From: Cryobacterium luteum
GTDB taxonomy: Bacteria > Actinomycetota > Actinomycetes > Actinomycetales > Microbacteriaceae
DNA length: 64,000 nucleotides
Direction: 5' to 3'
NCBI RefSeq assembly: GCF_900110125.1
Contig: NZ_FOCN01000013.1
Span: forward strand, 33,507-97,506
Positions 16,441 to 27,873 of the stretch are shown here, piece after piece (positions within the stretch are counted from its first letter, which is position 1; each line of letters opens with the position of its first letter). The notes beneath the pieces are model-generated. The model was not told the DNA's origin. It saw only the letters and a list, made by a program, of their open reading frames with translations, and made no database searches. The position numbers and the translations under genes were made by a program.

Positions 16441-19400
16441 CTAACCGGCGAGCACCTTCTGAATCCGCTGCAGCGATACCGACTCGGCGGCCTTGAGCTC
16501 CTGCGCAAACAGGCTGATGCGCAGCTCCTCGATCATCCAGCGGGCGCGGAGAACCGGCGCCGCGGCATCCGCTGGCAGCGGCATGGTGCCGCCGGCGGTT
16601 TCGAACCGAGTGGTAGCGGCCTGGGTCTCGTTCATCCAGACTCGGTCGCGGCTGGGGTTGTCGACCAGTTTCGGCACGCGGGCGCTGATTCCGCCGAGGT
16701 AGCGCGGCAGATGCCGCAACCGGGCCAGGCCGGTCTCACTGACGAATCCGGGATAGACCAGGGCGGTCAGCTGCTGGCGGGCGTCGCTGATTCCGGGCAA
16801 CAGCGCCATGCTCGTTGCGGCCTTGAGCGCCTTGTCGGCCAGGCGATGAGCGGTGAGAATGCGGGCGACCAGCCCCACGGTCTCGAACATGGAGTCCATC
16901 ACCACCCCCGACACCCGGTCGCGAATGGTGTCGAACTCCGCCTTCATGAACACCTGCCCGTCGGGACGCACCCGAAACAATACGTCGTCGACGGCTGCGG
17001 CGAGGCAATCCTCGAACAGGGACTGCGTGTTCTTGTACGGGCTGGTCGCCAGCGACAGCTTCTCAGCCGCGGTCAAATGCTGCTGCACATACGCGGCCGG
17101 TGACGGCGTGGCGAGCAGCAGCAGCCGGCGCACCCCGCGGGGCAGTGCCCGAGCCTGCTCCAGCTCGGTGCTCATCATGCGAATAGAAACGGATGCCCCG
17201 TCATCGACGAGCGTCGGATACCCGCGAATCGTGTTGTCGCCCTGCAACGCGTCGAGAAACCGGGGGAGCTCGCCGAGGTCCCAGGTCGTGAGGCCGCTGC
17301 GTTCGATCGCGTTGCTCGGCGCGGCAGCACTCGTGGCCTTCGCGACGCTCTCCCGCACCCGGGTGCCGAGCCGACGTTGCAGGTCGGCGAGGTCTTTGTC
17401 GGCGGCGACCGTGCGCCCCCGTTCGTCGGTCACGACGAAGGTCATGCGCAGGTGGGAGGGAACACGGCCGAGCTCGAAGTCGCGCGCGGTCACCGGCACG
17501 TAGGTGAGTTTTTGAATCAGCGCGGCGAGCGTCTCAGCAAACGAGGCGTCAGGCACCGGCGTCGGCAGGGTCTCCACGATTCCCGGTTCGCCGGGCAGCT
17601 CAGCCAGAAGCCGGGCCGCCCAGTCGGCGGCGGGAACGACAGTACGACGGATGCTTTTCGGCAGCGACTTGATCATGGCGGTCACCAGTTCGGCGCGGAG
17701 GCCCGGTACCTGCCAGTCAAAACCGTACGGCGACAGTCGCGCCAGCAGCGCGAGTGGAATGCGCACGGTCACGCCGTCGTCTTCCTTGCCGGGTTCGAAG
17801 CGGTAGCCGAGGGTCAGGCGCTGGTCGCCCTGCTGCCAGCTCGGCGGAAACAGCCGTTCGTCGATCTCGGGGGAGTCCTCGGCGACGAGGGCGTCGGCGG
17901 TCATGGTGAGCAGGTCGGGGGTGTCGAAGCGGGCCGTGCGCCACCAGCCCTCGAAGCTCTTGGTCGACGACACCTCGGCCGGGATGCGGCGCTGGTAGAA
18001 GTCGAACACGGCCTCGTCGTCAAAGAGGATGTCCCGGCGCCGGGTGCGCTCCTCCAGCTCGGCGAGTTCCTCCCGCAGCCGGGCATTGGCGCGTTCGAAC
18101 GCCCACATTCCGGGGTCGCCGGTCTGGCCGGGGCGGCCGCCCCGGCTCGCGCTCGAGCCGACGGCCGGCGTGCGGCCGGAACCGCGGCCGACCGTACCTC
18201 GACCAGCGCTGGCGTCGCCGCCGTCGACCGAGATGCTCACGCGCTCATTGCGGGACGGTCCGCGGCCACCGCGATCGGCTTCTTTTTCCGCCGCAGCGGA
18301 CTCCGGTCCCGACGCGCGGTCCCACTCGCCCTCGACCAGGGCGTGCCGAATGAACAACTCCCGGGCGTAGGCCGGATCGATCCTGGAGAACTGCACTCGG
18401 CGGCGGGCCACGATCGGCACTCCGTACAGGGTGACCCGTTCGTAGACGACGGCGGCGCCCTGCTTCATCTCCCAGTGTGGTTCGGAGTAACTGCGTTTGC
18501 ACAGGTTACCGGCGAGCGGTTCGGCCCAGGCCGGGTCGACGACCGCGTTCATGCGGGCGAACAGCCGGCTGGTCTCGACCAGTTCGGCGCTCATCACCGC
18601 GCTCGGCTGTTTCTTGGCCAGGGCCGAGCCGGGAAACAGCACGAAGCGCTGCTGTCTTGCGCCGACATAGTCCTTCTTGGCAACATCCTTCAGCCCGATA
18701 TGCGAGAGCAGCCCGGCCAGCAGCGACCGGTGCACGCCGTCGGGGTTCGCGCTCGGTTCGCCCAGGTGCAGGCCGAGCGGTTTGGCGAGCTGGCGCAACT
18801 GGCGCAGCACGTCCTGCCACTCCCGAACCCGCAAATAGTTGAGATATTCGTTCTTGCACAGCCGCCGAAAAGCGCTCGAACCCAGTTCGGACTGCTGCTT
18901 CTCGAGGTAGTTCCACAGGTTGAGCAGGCTGAGAAAATCGCTCGTGGGGTCGATAAAGCGGGCATGGAACTGGTCGGCCTGGGCGCGCCGCTCGAGCGGG
19001 CGCTCGCGGGGGTCCTGAATGGTCAGGCCGGCGACGATCGCCATGACCTCCCGGCTGGTGCCCTGCGTCTTCGACTCGATCACCATGCGGCCAAAACGCG
19101 GGTCGATCGGCAGCTGCGCGAGCTGTTGGCCGATGCGGGTGAGGCGCGGGGTGGCCGGGCCGGCGGCGGCAGGTGGGGTGGCGGCATCCGCTTCAGCACG
19201 GGCAGGGCGGCGACCGCTTTTGGTGTGGCCGGCGCCCTCAGCCTCGATGGCGCCGAGTTCGGCGAGCAGGTCGAGGCCGTCCTTGATATTGCGTGAGTCC
19301 GGCGGGGTCAAGAATGGGAACGAGGCGATGTCACCGAGGCCGAGCGAGATCATCTGCAGAATGACTGCGGCGAGGTTGGTGCGCAGGATCTCCGGCTCGG

Positions 19401-20541
19401 TGTAGTCCGGGCGGCGCAGATAATCTTCTTCGGAATAGAGCCGAATCGCGATGCCGTCGCTCGTTCGGCCGCTGCGGCCGCTGCGCTGGTTGCCGGAGGC
19501 CTGCGAGATGGCTTCGATCGGCAGGCGCTGCACCTTGGAGCGCACGCTGTACCGGCTGATGCGCGCGGTACCGGCGTCGATGACGTAGCGGATGCCCGGC
19601 ACCGTCAGGCTGGTCTCGGCCACGTTCGTCGCGAGCACGATGCGCCGCTTCACCCCGGCCACCGTGGACGGTTGGAACACCCGGTGCTGGTCGGCCGACG
19701 ACAGCCGGCCGTAGAGCGGCAGCACCTCGGTGGGATTGCGGCTGGCCGCGGAGGCGTACTTGCCCTGCAGGGCGTCGGCGGCGTCGCGAATCTCGGTCTC
19801 ACCGGAGAGAAAGACCAGCACGTCACCGTTCGATTCGCGTTCGAGTTCGTCGAGGGCGGCGGTGATGCCCTCGATGTAGTCGCGGTCCACCGGGGGAGCG
19901 GCATCCGTCGTGTCGTCATCGTCATCGGCGGCCTCCACCACGAGCGGGCGGTAGCGAATCTCCACCGGGAAGGTGCGGCCGGAGACCTCGACGACCGGTG
20001 CCGGGGTGCCGTCGGCGGCCGCGAAATGCTTCGCGAAACTGGCCGGGTCGATCGTGGCCGACGTGATGATGAGCTTCAGGTCGGGGCGCTTGGGCAGCAG
20101 CTGCCGCAGGTAGCCGAGCAGAAAGTCAATGTTGAGGCTGCGTTCGTGCGCCTCGTCGATGATGATCGTGTCGTACTTCTGCAACATTCGATCGCGGTGA
20201 ATCTCATTCAGGAGGATGCCGTCGGTCATCAACTTGATGCGAGTGTCGGAGCCGACTTTGTCGGTGAACCGCACCTGATAGCCGACCAGCTGCCCGACCT
20301 CCTGGCCGAGCTCCTCGGCGATGCGTTCGGCGATGGTACGCGCGGCGAGCCGGCGCGGCTGAGTGTGGCCGATGTTCTTTCGGCCCAGTTCCAGGCAGAT
20401 CTTGGGCAGCTGGGTGGTCTTACCCGACCCGGTCGACCCGGCGACGATCACGACCTGGTGGTCGCTAATTGCGCGGGCGATGTCGTCCCGACGCTGGCTG
20501 ACCGGCAGTTCGGGCGGGAAGGTGATCTTCAGCGTTTCCAT
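16441..20541 (-). CDS. hrpA: ATP-dependent RNA helicase HrpA
   Basis: DEAH-box RNA helicase of 1366 aa, in the normal size range for bacterial HrpA. The N-terminal helicase core has Walker A GSTGSGKT (35-42), the DEAH box IIIDEAHERS (126-135) and SAT in LIITSATIDP; helicase motif VI is seen as QRSGRSGRTSDG. Winged-helix, ratchet and OB-like regions follow, then the long DUF3418 C-terminal domain typical of HrpA. A low-complexity, Gly/Arg-rich linker sits roughly between residues 750 and 800. In E. coli HrpA acts on stalled ribosomes; the role here is inferred from homology. The gene is a single transcription unit facing the amino-acid importer. Confidence 0.97.
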   Translation of the reverse strand: METLKITFPPELPVSQRRDDIARAISDHQVVIVAGSTGSGKTTQLPKICLELGRKNIGHTQPRRLAARTIAERIAEELGQEVGQLVGYQVRFTDKVGSDTRIKLMTDGILLNEIHRDRMLQKYDTIIIDEAHERSLNIDFLLGYLRQLLPKRPDLKLIITSATIDPASFAKHFAAADGTPAPVVEVSGRTFPVEIRYRPLVVEAADDDDDTTDAAPPVDRDYIEGITAALDELERESNGDVLVFLSGETEIRDAADALQGKYASAASRNPTEVLPLYGRLSSADQHRVFQPSTVAGVKRRIVLATNVAETSLTVPGIRYVIDAGTARISRYSVRSKVQRLPIEAISQASGNQRSGRSGRTSDGIAIRLYSEEDYLRRPDYTEPEILRTNLAAVILQMISLGLGDIASFPFLTPPDSRNIKDGLDLLAELGAIEAEGAGHTKSGRRPARAEADAATPPAAAGPATPRLTRIGQQLAQLPIDPRFGRMVIESKTQGTSREVMAIVAGLTIQDPRERPLERRAQADQFHARFIDPTSDFLSLLNLWNYLEKQQSELGSSAFRRLCKNEYLNYLRVREWQDVLRQLRQLAKPLGLHLGEPSANPDGVHRSLLAGLLSHIGLKDVAKKDYVGARQQRFVLFPGSALAKKQPSAVMSAELVETSRLFARMNAVVDPAWAEPLAGNLCKRSYSEPHWEMKQGAAVVYERVTLYGVPIVARRRVQFSRIDPAYARELFIRHALVEGEWDRASGPESAAAEKEADRGGRGPSRNERVSISVDGGDASAGRGTVGRGSGRTPAVGSSASRGGRPGQTGDPGMWAFERANARLREELAELEERTRRRDILFDDEAVFDFYQRRIPAEVSSTKSFEGWWRTARFDTPDLLTMTADALVAEDSPEIDERLFPPSWQQGDQRLTLGYRFEPGKEDDGVTVRIPLALLARLSPYGFDWQVPGLRAELVTAMIKSLPKSIRRTVVPAADWAARLLAELPGEPGIVETLPTPVPDASFAETLAALIQKLTYVPVTARDFELGRVPSHLRMTFVVTDERGRTVAADKDLADLQRRLGTRVRESVAKATSAAAPSNAIERSGLTTWDLGELPRFLDALQGDNTIRGYPTLVDDGASVSIRMMSTELEQARALPRGVRRLLLLATPSPAAYVQQHLTAAEKLSLATSPYKNTQSLFEDCLAAAVDDVLFRVRPDGQVFMKAEFDTIRDRVSGVVMDSMFETVGLVARILTAHRLADKALKAATSMALLPGISDARQQLTALVYPGFVSETGLARLRHLPRYLGGISARVPKLVDNPSRDRVWMNETQAATTRFETAGGTMPLPADAAAPVLRARWMIEELRISLFAQELKAAESVSLQRIQKVLAG

Positions 20542-20632
20542 GAAGTCTCAATATTACTTCGGTCATGTCATTGCTTTCGCGGTCAGTGAACATTGGGTGT
20601 TCGGGGGGTAGAAGAAGAACCGCGGCCCATAG

Positions 20633-21475
<843 letters not shown>

Positions 21476-21496
21476 CCCGCAGCATCCGTTCGTCAC

Positions 21497-21529
21497 GTGG
21501 CCCCGCAGACTCCTCGTCGGCGGGGCCAC
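21497..21529 (+). terminator. Terminator hairpin after the aldo/keto reductase
   Basis: Inverted repeat GTGGCCCCGC (21497-21506) and GCGGGGCCAC (21520-21529) with a 13-base loop, 22 bases after the reductase stop. It lacks a T-run but is strong and well placed. Confidence 0.7.
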
Positions 21530-21611
21530 CGGTGTATCGGCGAGCTCCGCGAGCGGCGTACATTGGGATGCGCTGCGTCTCAGAGAGCGCGCCGCCCGGC
21601 AGAAAGATCCC

Positions 21612-22277
21612 ATGAACCCCATTGAATGGCTGTTCGACGCCCAGTTGCAGATCGGCACCCAGACCATCCTCTGGCGGGAGGTCGTCGGCAATGCCTTCGG
21701 CATCGCGAGCGCGGTCGGCGGTATGCGTCGCAAAATCTGGGCCTGGCCGGTCGGCATCATCGGCAACGCCCTGCTGTTCACCGTCTTTCTCGGTGCCGTG
21801 TTCGGCACGCCCAACCCGGTCAACCTGCTCGGCCAGGCCGGTCGTCAGATCATGTTCATCGTCGTGTCGATCTTCGGCTGGGTGCAGTGGCAGCGCAGCC
21901 GCAACTCGGCCGTGCATGTGGCGGTGGCGCCGCACTGGGCGGGCAATCGCACCCGGATTGTGCTGGGACTCGGCCTGGTCGCAGGCACCCTCGTGCTCAC
22001 TCCCATCTTTCGGGCGCTCGGTTCGTTCGAACCGGTCTGGGCGGATGCCTGGATCTTCACCGGCTCGCTGCTCGCGACCTACGGCATGGCCAAGGGGTGG
22101 ACCGAGTTCTGGCTGATCTGGGTGGCCGTCGACGTCGTCGGGGTGCCCCTGCTGATCAGCGCCGGCTACTACGCCTCAGCGGTGCTCTATCTGTTTTACG
22201 GCGCCTTCACCCTCGTGGGGTTCGTGGTGTGGGTGCGGGTGCAGCGCCGCCGGAACGCCCTGCTCGGCGTCGTCTAG
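21612..22277 (+). CDS. pnuC: Nicotinamide riboside transporter PnuC
   Basis: Membrane facilitator for nicotinamide riboside, an NAD precursor, 221 aa with about seven hydrophobic segments. Family markers are RKIWAWPVGIIGN near residues 40-52 and the late WTEFWLIWVAVDVVGVPL segment, which lines the substrate site in PnuC. The ATG at 21612 has AGAAAGAT upstream. No NAD-related riboswitch or NrtR-like operator was recognised ahead of it, and no nadR-type kinase is adjacent. Confidence 0.92.
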   Translation: MNPIEWLFDAQLQIGTQTILWREVVGNAFGIASAVGGMRRKIWAWPVGIIGNALLFTVFLGAVFGTPNPVNLLGQAGRQIMFIVVSIFGWVQWQRSRNSAVHVAVAPHWAGNRTRIVLGLGLVAGTLVLTPIFRALGSFEPVWADAWIFTGSLLATYGMAKGWTEFWLIWVAVDVVGVPLLISAGYYASAVLYLFYGAFTLVGFVVWVRVQRRRNALLGVV

Positions 22278-22322
22278 CTGCCGTCCCCTCGCGCTCAGTT
22301 GCCGGCGAGCGCAGAATGGAGC

Positions 22323-24311
22323 ATGCCCAACCACCTCGCCGACGCCATCAGTCCCTACCTGCGCAGCCACGCCGACAACCCGGTGCACTGGTTCGGCTGG
22401 GGTGAGGAGGCGTTCGCCGAAGCCCGCAGGCGAGATGTGCCCGTTCTCGTGTCGATCGGCTATTCCACCTGCCACTGGTGTCACGTCATGGCCAGGGAGA
22501 GCTTCAGCGACCCGGCCGTCGCCGAGTACCTCAACGCCCACTTCGTGAGCATCAAGGTCGACCGGGAGGAGCATCCCGACGTCGACGCGAGCTACCTCGC
22601 CGCCGCGAGCGCCTTCGTGGAGGGGCTCGGCTGGCCGCTGAACGTGTTCGTCACCCCCGACGGGCAGGCGTTCCACGCGGGAACGTACTTTCCGCCGGTG
22701 GCCGTTGCGGGGCATCCGGCATTTCGTGAGGTGCTGACCGCAGTGACGGATGCCTGGCTCACCCGCCGCGCCGAGGTCACGGCCGGTGCCTCCCGGGTGG
22801 CGGAACTGCTCGCTGACTCGGCGCGGCAGCTGGCCGCCGGGGGAGGTGCGGCGGGTACCGCGCAGCCCGGCAGCGCCGCACTCGACCAGGCCGTGGCCGA
22901 ACTGGTCGGCTACGAAGACGCCCGGTTCGGCGGTTTTGGCGGCAGCCCGAAGTTTCCGGTGGCACCGGCGCTGTCCTTTCTGCTCGGGCACGGTGAGCTG
23001 GGGCACGGTGACGGGCCGGCCCTGGCCCTGCGCACCCTGAAGGTCATGGGGGCGTCACCGTTGCGCGATGCGATTGAGGGCGGCTTCTTTCGCTACGCGG
23101 TCAACCGAAACTGGAGCGACCCGCACTATGAGCGCATGCTCTACGACAACGCCCAACTGCTCAGCCTCTACACCCGAGCCTGGATGCTCACCGGCCAGTC
23201 GTGGGCACGCACCGTCGCCGAGGAAATCGCCGGTTTTCTCTGCACGGTTTTGCAGCTGCCCGGCGGTGGGTTCGCGAGCGCCCAGGACTCCGAGAGCACC
23301 GTTGACGGCCAACGGGTCGAGGGCGGCTACTACGCCCTCGAACCAGGCGAGCGAGCGAGACAGACCCCGCCGGCCCTCGATGAGAAGGTGCTCACCGGCT
23401 GGAACGGTCTCGCCATCCAGGCTCTGGCTCGGGCCGGCTTTGCCTTCGACCGGCCCGAGCTCATCGCCGCCGCCCGCCGGGCAGCCGACTCCCTGCGCGA
23501 GCAGCACGAGCGTGCCGACGGCACTCTGGTGCGAGCCTCGGTCAACGGGCGCACGTCCACGGCTAAAGCCACCCTGGAGGACTACGGCATGTACTCACGG
23601 GGACTCCTCGAACTCGCACTCGTCACCGGTGACGCAACCTACGCCACCCGGGCCCGTCACCTGCTCGACAGCACACTATCGGGCACCGAAGACACTCCCG
23701 TTTTCCGTCCGCCGTACGGTGCCGATCCGGTGCTGAGCGGGCAGGGACTGGTCAGCACCATCGATCCCTCCGAGGGGGCCTACCCCTCGGGGCTGTCCGC
23801 CACCGCCGACGCCGCCCTGCTCCTGCACCGCCTCACCGGCGACGACCGCTACCGTCGGGCCGCGCGGGCCGGCCTCAGCCTCGTCGCCACCCTCGCCCCC
23901 GCCCGCCCACTCGCCTACGGCGCCGCGCTGCGCTTGTTCGACGAATTGAATGCACCGATCGAGCAGCTCATCATCGTGTCGCCCGATCGAATAAGCGGGA
24001 ACGCCAGCCAGCCCATCACCCTGAACGACCTCGCGCGCCGTCACCCGGCGGGAGTCGTCGCATCCGTGTCCGAAACCCAGGCGCGGGCCTTCGCTGTTGC
24101 CGGATTCGACCTATTCGCAGGGCGGGCGGCCCCGACCGGCCAACCCACCGCGTATCTCTGCCGCGACTTCGTCTGCCAACTGCCGGTCACCGACCCAGCA
24201 CGGCTGCCGCCGGTCGACGCTACCGCCGTGCTGCTCGCTGAAATCGCCGGCGACATCGCCGGCGACATCGCGGTCGAAGCGCAACACTCTGACCGCCCGC
24301 ACACGCACTAA
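22323..24311 (+). CDS. Thioredoxin-fold DUF255 protein (YyaL/SPATA20 family)
   Basis: Protein of 662 aa with an N-terminal DUF255 thioredoxin-like domain bearing C50-H-W-C53 ([14 protein letters not shown]) and a C-terminal six-hairpin-type alpha/alpha region. This is the layout of the YyaL/SPATA20 family, whose biochemical role is unsettled. Conserved family segments include [20 protein letters not shown] sequence, [12 protein letters not shown] and FGGSPKFP. The ATG at 22323 is preferred because of the purine-rich GAATGGAGC upstream; a TTG at 22299 would add eight unconserved residues. Near the end a 12-bp repeat gives the peptide [14 protein letters not shown]. No partner gene suggests a pathway. 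Confidence 0.88.
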   Translation: MPNHLADAISPYLRSHADNPVHWFGWGEEAFAEARRRDVPVLVSIGYSTCHWCHVMARESFSDPAVAEYLNAHFVSIKVDREEHPDVDASYLAAASAFVEGLGWPLNVFVTPDGQAFHAGTYFPPVAVAGHPAFREVLTAVTDAWLTRRAEVTAGASRVAELLADSARQLAAGGGAAGTAQPGSAALDQAVAELVGYEDARFGGFGGSPKFPVAPALSFLLGHGELGHGDGPALALRTLKVMGASPLRDAIEGGFFRYAVNRNWSDPHYERMLYDNAQLLSLYTRAWMLTGQSWARTVAEEIAGFLCTVLQLPGGGFASAQDSESTVDGQRVEGGYYALEPGERARQTPPALDEKVLTGWNGLAIQALARAGFAFDRPELIAAARRAADSLREQHERADGTLVRASVNGRTSTAKATLEDYGMYSRGLLELALVTGDATYATRARHLLDSTLSGTEDTPVFRPPYGADPVLSGQGLVSTIDPSEGAYPSGLSATADAALLLHRLTGDDRYRRAARAGLSLVATLAPARPLAYGAALRLFDELNAPIEQLIIVSPDRISGNASQPITLNDLARRHPAGVVASVSETQARAFAVAGFDLFAGRAAPTGQPTAYLCRDFVCQLPVTDPARLPPVDATAVLLAEIAGDIAGDIAVEAQHSDRPHTH

Positions 24312-24334
24312 CATCGGGGTACCACACCAGCCCC

Positions 24335-24373
24335 ACACCCCAGCCCGACACCCCAGCCCGACACCCCAGCCTT
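24335..24373 (+). repeat. Short tandem repeat of 13 bp
   Basis: ACACCCCAGCCCG occurs at 24335-24347 and 24348-24360, with a third, diverged copy at 24361-24373. It lies between the DUF255 gene and the DUF1761 pseudogene and has no apparent coding role. Confidence 0.85.
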
Positions 24374-24404
24374 ACACTCCCGGGGCACGTCGAAAGGATC
24401 CCTG

Positions 24405-24872
24405 ATGGTTCCCGAGATCAACATTTGGGCCGGCTCCTGGCCACCGGGTCGAGTATGGTCGTCGGCTCCATCTGGTACACCCGCGCCGTCTTCGGTCGGT
24501 ACTGGATGAAAGCGGTCGGGCACACCGAAGAAGCATGACGGGCAGCGGCACCGGGGCGATCATCATCACGGTCATCGTCAGCCTCACCCCGCCGCCGTGC
24601 TGGCCGGCGCCGCGGCAATCGCCCAGAACTTCGACGGCAGAAACTTTCTGTTCAACACCCTGCTCACCGGCGTCATCTTCCGGGCCGGATTCACCGCCGC
24701 TCGCATGATCACCCACGACGCGTTCGATCGCCGCCCGGCCGGTCTCACCGTGCTGAACATCGCGCACGACCTGGTCACGATCCTGCTCCTGGCCCTGATC
24801 ATCGGCCTGTTCGGCGTCTTCGCACTGTGGTTCGCACGCGCAGCTAACTTGCGACCTCGAGACGTACACTGA
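24405..24872 (+). pseudogene. DUF1761-family membrane protein, three frameshifts
   Basis: A small four-helix membrane protein of the DUF1761 family can be rebuilt across three frames. The ATG at 24405 (with AAAGGA at 24393-24398) gives MVPEINIWA; near 24432 the frame moves so that LLATGSSMVVGSIWYTRAV follows; near 24535 it moves again to MTGSGTGAIIITVIVSL; near 24583 it moves a third time to VLAGAAAIAQNFDGR and then runs to the stop at 24872. Every shift is explained by one missing base. The conserved WY and YWMKAVGHTEE positions are intact. Either the gene is decaying or the assembly has single-base deletions here. A hairpin (ATCGAGAA/TTCTCGAT, 24889-24913) follows. Confidence 0.75.
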
Positions 24873-25025
24873 GCTATCGAGCATGCACATCGAGAACATC
24901 GTCACTTCTCGATAAAATTGTCGCTGCGAACCACACTGAAGCATCCACGCCGGCATCTTCGGCCGCACTCCTCGCGTCAGCCTCGGCTGGTCACGATCGA
25001 GTGCTCCATTTTTTCAAGGAGGACC

Positions 25026-26822
25026 ATGGCGACACTCGACATCCCGGACGCTCGACCGGAAACGTCCGAGCTGGGTTACCCCGATTCTTTGACCGGTGAG
25101 ATCTTCGACACCGACGCACTGCGCACCGATTCGGTCGGCTACGACTCGAGTGCGCCGGAACCGTTGACCAACACCGGGCTGATCCCGACCCTGTCGCTCA
25201 GCAGCGAGCCCGAGTTGGTACTGATCACACCGGATGCCCGCACTCGCCGCTTCGACCGCGACGACCTCGTGGTGCGCAAGGGCGAGATTGCCCTCATCAA
25301 CGGCCATTACACCCCGCATGAGTCCATGGTGAAGGACCTCGTGGCCGTTCACGACGCTCTCACGAAGGCCGGCATTGAATTTCTGCTCGTGCGCGGCGAC
25401 CACAACCGTCCGGTCATCGCCGTCGACCGCAAGCAGCGCAAGGAAATCACCAAGGTTCTGAGTCGGGCCTTTTCCAACGAGCCTTTCTATGCGAAGCCGC
25501 AGGGCGGCACCGTGAGTCAACAGTTTCTGCTCGCTGACGGCGCGCTCACCACCCTGCGTAAGTCCAACGTTTTTCGGGTGTACCGCCCGCGCATCGAACC
25601 GATCGGCCGTCTCCGCTATGGCGCCCAGACCGCGTTCCAGTTCGAGCTCTGGCGTTTCGGCGAAGACGAGATCATCGCGCCTGTAGAGAATGCGCTCATG
25701 CGCACCCGCCTGCCGCGCTCCGAAGCCCGCGAAACCACGATCGAGCTGTACGGGCGCACCTGGCTGACCCTGCAGAACATGTTCGACGACCTGGCCAGCG
25801 ACGTCTCCTTCGACATCGACCTGGTGTTCAGCTGGGTCGACGGGTCGAGCGACGAATTCCAGCGGGAACGCGCCAAGCGCATGAAGGCCTATGTGGTCGG
25901 CGAGGGTGACGATTCCGACGCTCGTTTTCGCCAGATTGACGAATTGAAGTATGCGCTGCGCAGCGTTTACATGTTCGCCCCGTGGATTCGCCGCATCTTC
26001 ATCGCCACCGACTCGCCGGCGCCCGAGTGGCTCGCCGAGCATCCCCGTGTCACGATCATGCGCAGTGAAGACTTCTTCGTGGACACGAGCGTGTTGCCGA
26101 TTCACAATTCGCACGCCGTCGAGAGCCAGCTGCATCACATCCCCGGGCTCGCCGAGCATTTTCTCTACTCCAACGACGACATGTTCTTCGGCCGTCCGGT
26201 GGGCCCCGAACTGTTCTTCTCGCCGGGCGGGGTCACCAAGTTCGTGGAGGCATCCACTCGTATCGGTCTGGGTGAAAATGACCCGACCCGCAGCGGGTTC
26301 GAGAATGCGGCCCGCGTGAACCGTGCGCTGCTGCGCGGTCGGTTCGGCAAGGTCACCACCCGGCACCTGGAGCACACGCCGGCGCCGATGCGCAAGAGCG
26401 TGCTGCTCGAGTTGGAGAAGGAGTTTCCCGAGGACTTCAGCCGCACGGCGGCGAGCCGGTTTCGTTCGGCGACCGACATCTCGGTCACCAACTCGTTGTA
26501 CCACTACTATGCGTTGATGACCGGCCGTGCGGTAGCACAGACCCAGGTGCGATCGCTGTACATCGAGACGACCCTGCGCATCGCCCTGCGGCAGATGAAC
26601 CAGCTGCGCAAGCGACGCGACCAGGACATGTTCTGTCTCAACGACGGCAGCCACCCGGAGATCTCGACCGAGGTGCGTCGCGCTGCGGTCACCGAATTTC
26701 TCGAGCTGTACTTTCCGATCGTGGCACCGTGGGAACGGGCCAGCGCCGAGACTAGTGCAGAACCGGGACCGGCCTGGTCATCGGCGGCTCGCGCAATGCA
26801 GGCAGAGTTTCCGACGGCATGA
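25026..26822 (+). CDS. Stealth-family glycopolymer phosphotransferase
   Basis: Protein of 598 aa with the four conserved Stealth regions: CR1 [10 protein letters not shown] (264-273), CR2 [20 protein letters not shown] (301-320) ending in FIATDS, CR3 around [24 protein letters not shown] sequence with the following NDDMFFG, and CR4 towards the C-terminus. Stealth proteins transfer hexose 1-phosphate (for example GlcNAc-1-P) onto growing cell-wall or capsule polymers. An N-terminal region of about 260 residues precedes the core, as in other actinobacterial members. The ATG at 25026 has a strong AAGGAGG seven bases upstream. The 3' end overlaps the convergent metallophosphoesterase by 71 bases. 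No other polymer-synthesis genes are near. Confidence 0.9.
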   Translation: MATLDIPDARPETSELGYPDSLTGEIFDTDALRTDSVGYDSSAPEPLTNTGLIPTLSLSSEPELVLITPDARTRRFDRDDLVVRKGEIALINGHYTPHESMVKDLVAVHDALTKAGIEFLLVRGDHNRPVIAVDRKQRKEITKVLSRAFSNEPFYAKPQGGTVSQQFLLADGALTTLRKSNVFRVYRPRIEPIGRLRYGAQTAFQFELWRFGEDEIIAPVENALMRTRLPRSEARETTIELYGRTWLTLQNMFDDLASDVSFDIDLVFSWVDGSSDEFQRERAKRMKAYVVGEGDDSDARFRQIDELKYALRSVYMFAPWIRRIFIATDSPAPEWLAEHPRVTIMRSEDFFVDTSVLPIHNSHAVESQLHHIPGLAEHFLYSNDDMFFGRPVGPELFFSPGGVTKFVEASTRIGLGENDPTRSGFENAARVNRALLRGRFGKVTTRHLEHTPAPMRKSVLLELEKEFPEDFSRTAASRFRSATDISVTNSLYHYYALMTGRAVAQTQVRSLYIETTLRIALRQMNQLRKRRDQDMFCLNDGSHPEISTEVRRAAVTEFLELYFPIVAPWERASAETSAEPGPAWSSAARAMQAEFPTA

Positions 26823-27690
26823 TTTCGATGCCGGAAGCGCGCAGGCGACGCGCGCTTTCGGCGGCATCAACGTATTCCAGCGTGGGGTAATGGCCGAGCG
26901 GAACCACGGAGTGCAGCACCGTGCCCGGGTAGACGTGCACGAGGTTGAACGCTCGGGCGCCGTCGCGGCCGAGGGTGCCGCCGACGGGAACGTTGAGATC
27001 CTGCGTGTAACAGGTCGCCGACGAGACCGACACCGGGATGCCGGCGAACATGGCCATCGATGAGTAGTGCAGGTGCCCGGCGATGATGCTGCGCACATCG
27101 GAGCCGCGGAGCACCTCGGCCAGTTGGTTCTGGTCGCGCAGTTCCACGGCGGTGGCCGGATCGAGCACGCTCGGGATCGGCGGGTGGTGCATGGCGAGGA
27201 TCGTGCCATCCGGTGCCGGCACCCGCAGCTCGTCGGCGAGCCAGAGCAGTTGCTGGTCGGTCACGGCTCCGTAGTGGTGGCCCGGTACCGAGGTATCGAG
27301 GGTGATCAGGCGTAGCCCATTGAGGTCGTACGACTGGTCGATCGGAGCTTCGCTTGGCTGCTGGTCGAGGAGTTCCGTGCGGAAGGCGGAACGGTTGTCG
27401 TGATTGCCCATCACCCAGATGACGCGAGCGCCGAGCCGTGCCGCTGCGGGTTCGACGATCTCACGCAGTAACTCGTAGGCACCCGGTTCGCCCTTGTCGG
27501 CGAGATCACCGGTGAAGACGATGGCCTGGGGTCGGGCGCCCGAGGCCTCGACCTCGGCGAAAAGCCCGGCCAGATGGGCCTCGACATTGACGCTGCCGTA
27601 GAGCTTCGAGCCTCCCGCCAGCAGGTGGGTGTCGCTCAGGTGTAACAGGAAGTGGTCCGGCCGGGGGTACTCAGCCGTTCGAATGCTCAC
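26752..27690 (-). CDS. Metallophosphoesterase (Icc/CpdA-like)
   Basis: Calcineurin-like phosphoesterase of 312 aa. The two-metal site is visible as D20-T-H22, GDLAD (61-65), GNHD (95-98), MHHPP and AGHLHYSS. The overall pattern matches the class that includes the 3',5'-cyclic AMP phosphodiesterase CpdA and Rv0805. The true substrate could be a cyclic nucleotide, a phosphodiester or a nucleotide. The C-terminal 23 codons lie antisense to the end of the Stealth gene. The gene has its own promoter region to the right; TTGACA is present at about 27744 on the plus strand, but no convincing promoter was fixed. Confidence 0.9.
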   Translation of the reverse strand: MSIRTAEYPRPDHFLLHLSDTHLLAGGSKLYGSVNVEAHLAGLFAEVEASGARPQAIVFTGDLADKGEPGAYELLREIVEPAAARLGARVIWVMGNHDNRSAFRTELLDQQPSEAPIDQSYDLNGLRLITLDTSVPGHHYGAVTDQQLLWLADELRVPAPDGTILAMHHPPIPSVLDPATAVELRDQNQLAEVLRGSDVRSIIAGHLHYSSMAMFAGIPVSVSSATCYTQDLNVPVGGTLGRDGARAFNLVHVYPGTVLHSVVPLGHYPTLEYVDAAESARRLRASGIEIMPSETLPALREPPMTRPVPVLH

Positions 27691-27873
27691 GAAGCGTCCA
27701 TCCGTTTGTCGTAGGCGCGCTCTGCGAGCACGCTGTTACGATGCTTGACACTATTCGATCAGATGTTCTTGAACAACCGGTGTACGCCACACATCAATCC
27801 TGAATCGCTCGGGGTAAATGGGCAAGTGGTACTAGTGAATTGTTCTCGGTATCAGGGGCCCTAGGCTGGCCGC

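Noticed and set aside
17377..19296. 639-codon plus-strand frame inside hrpA
   Set aside because: Antisense shadow of hrpA; the hrpA reading has motifs throughout this stretch.
21530..21611. NAD-responsive riboswitch ahead of pnuC
   Set aside because: The gap is about 80 bases and no conserved riboswitch core or repeated hairpin was found.
24889..24913. Terminator after the DUF1761 pseudogene
   Set aside because: ATCGAGAA/TTCTCGAT is a short, AT-containing stem without T-run; it could equally be an operator for the Stealth gene, so no call is made.
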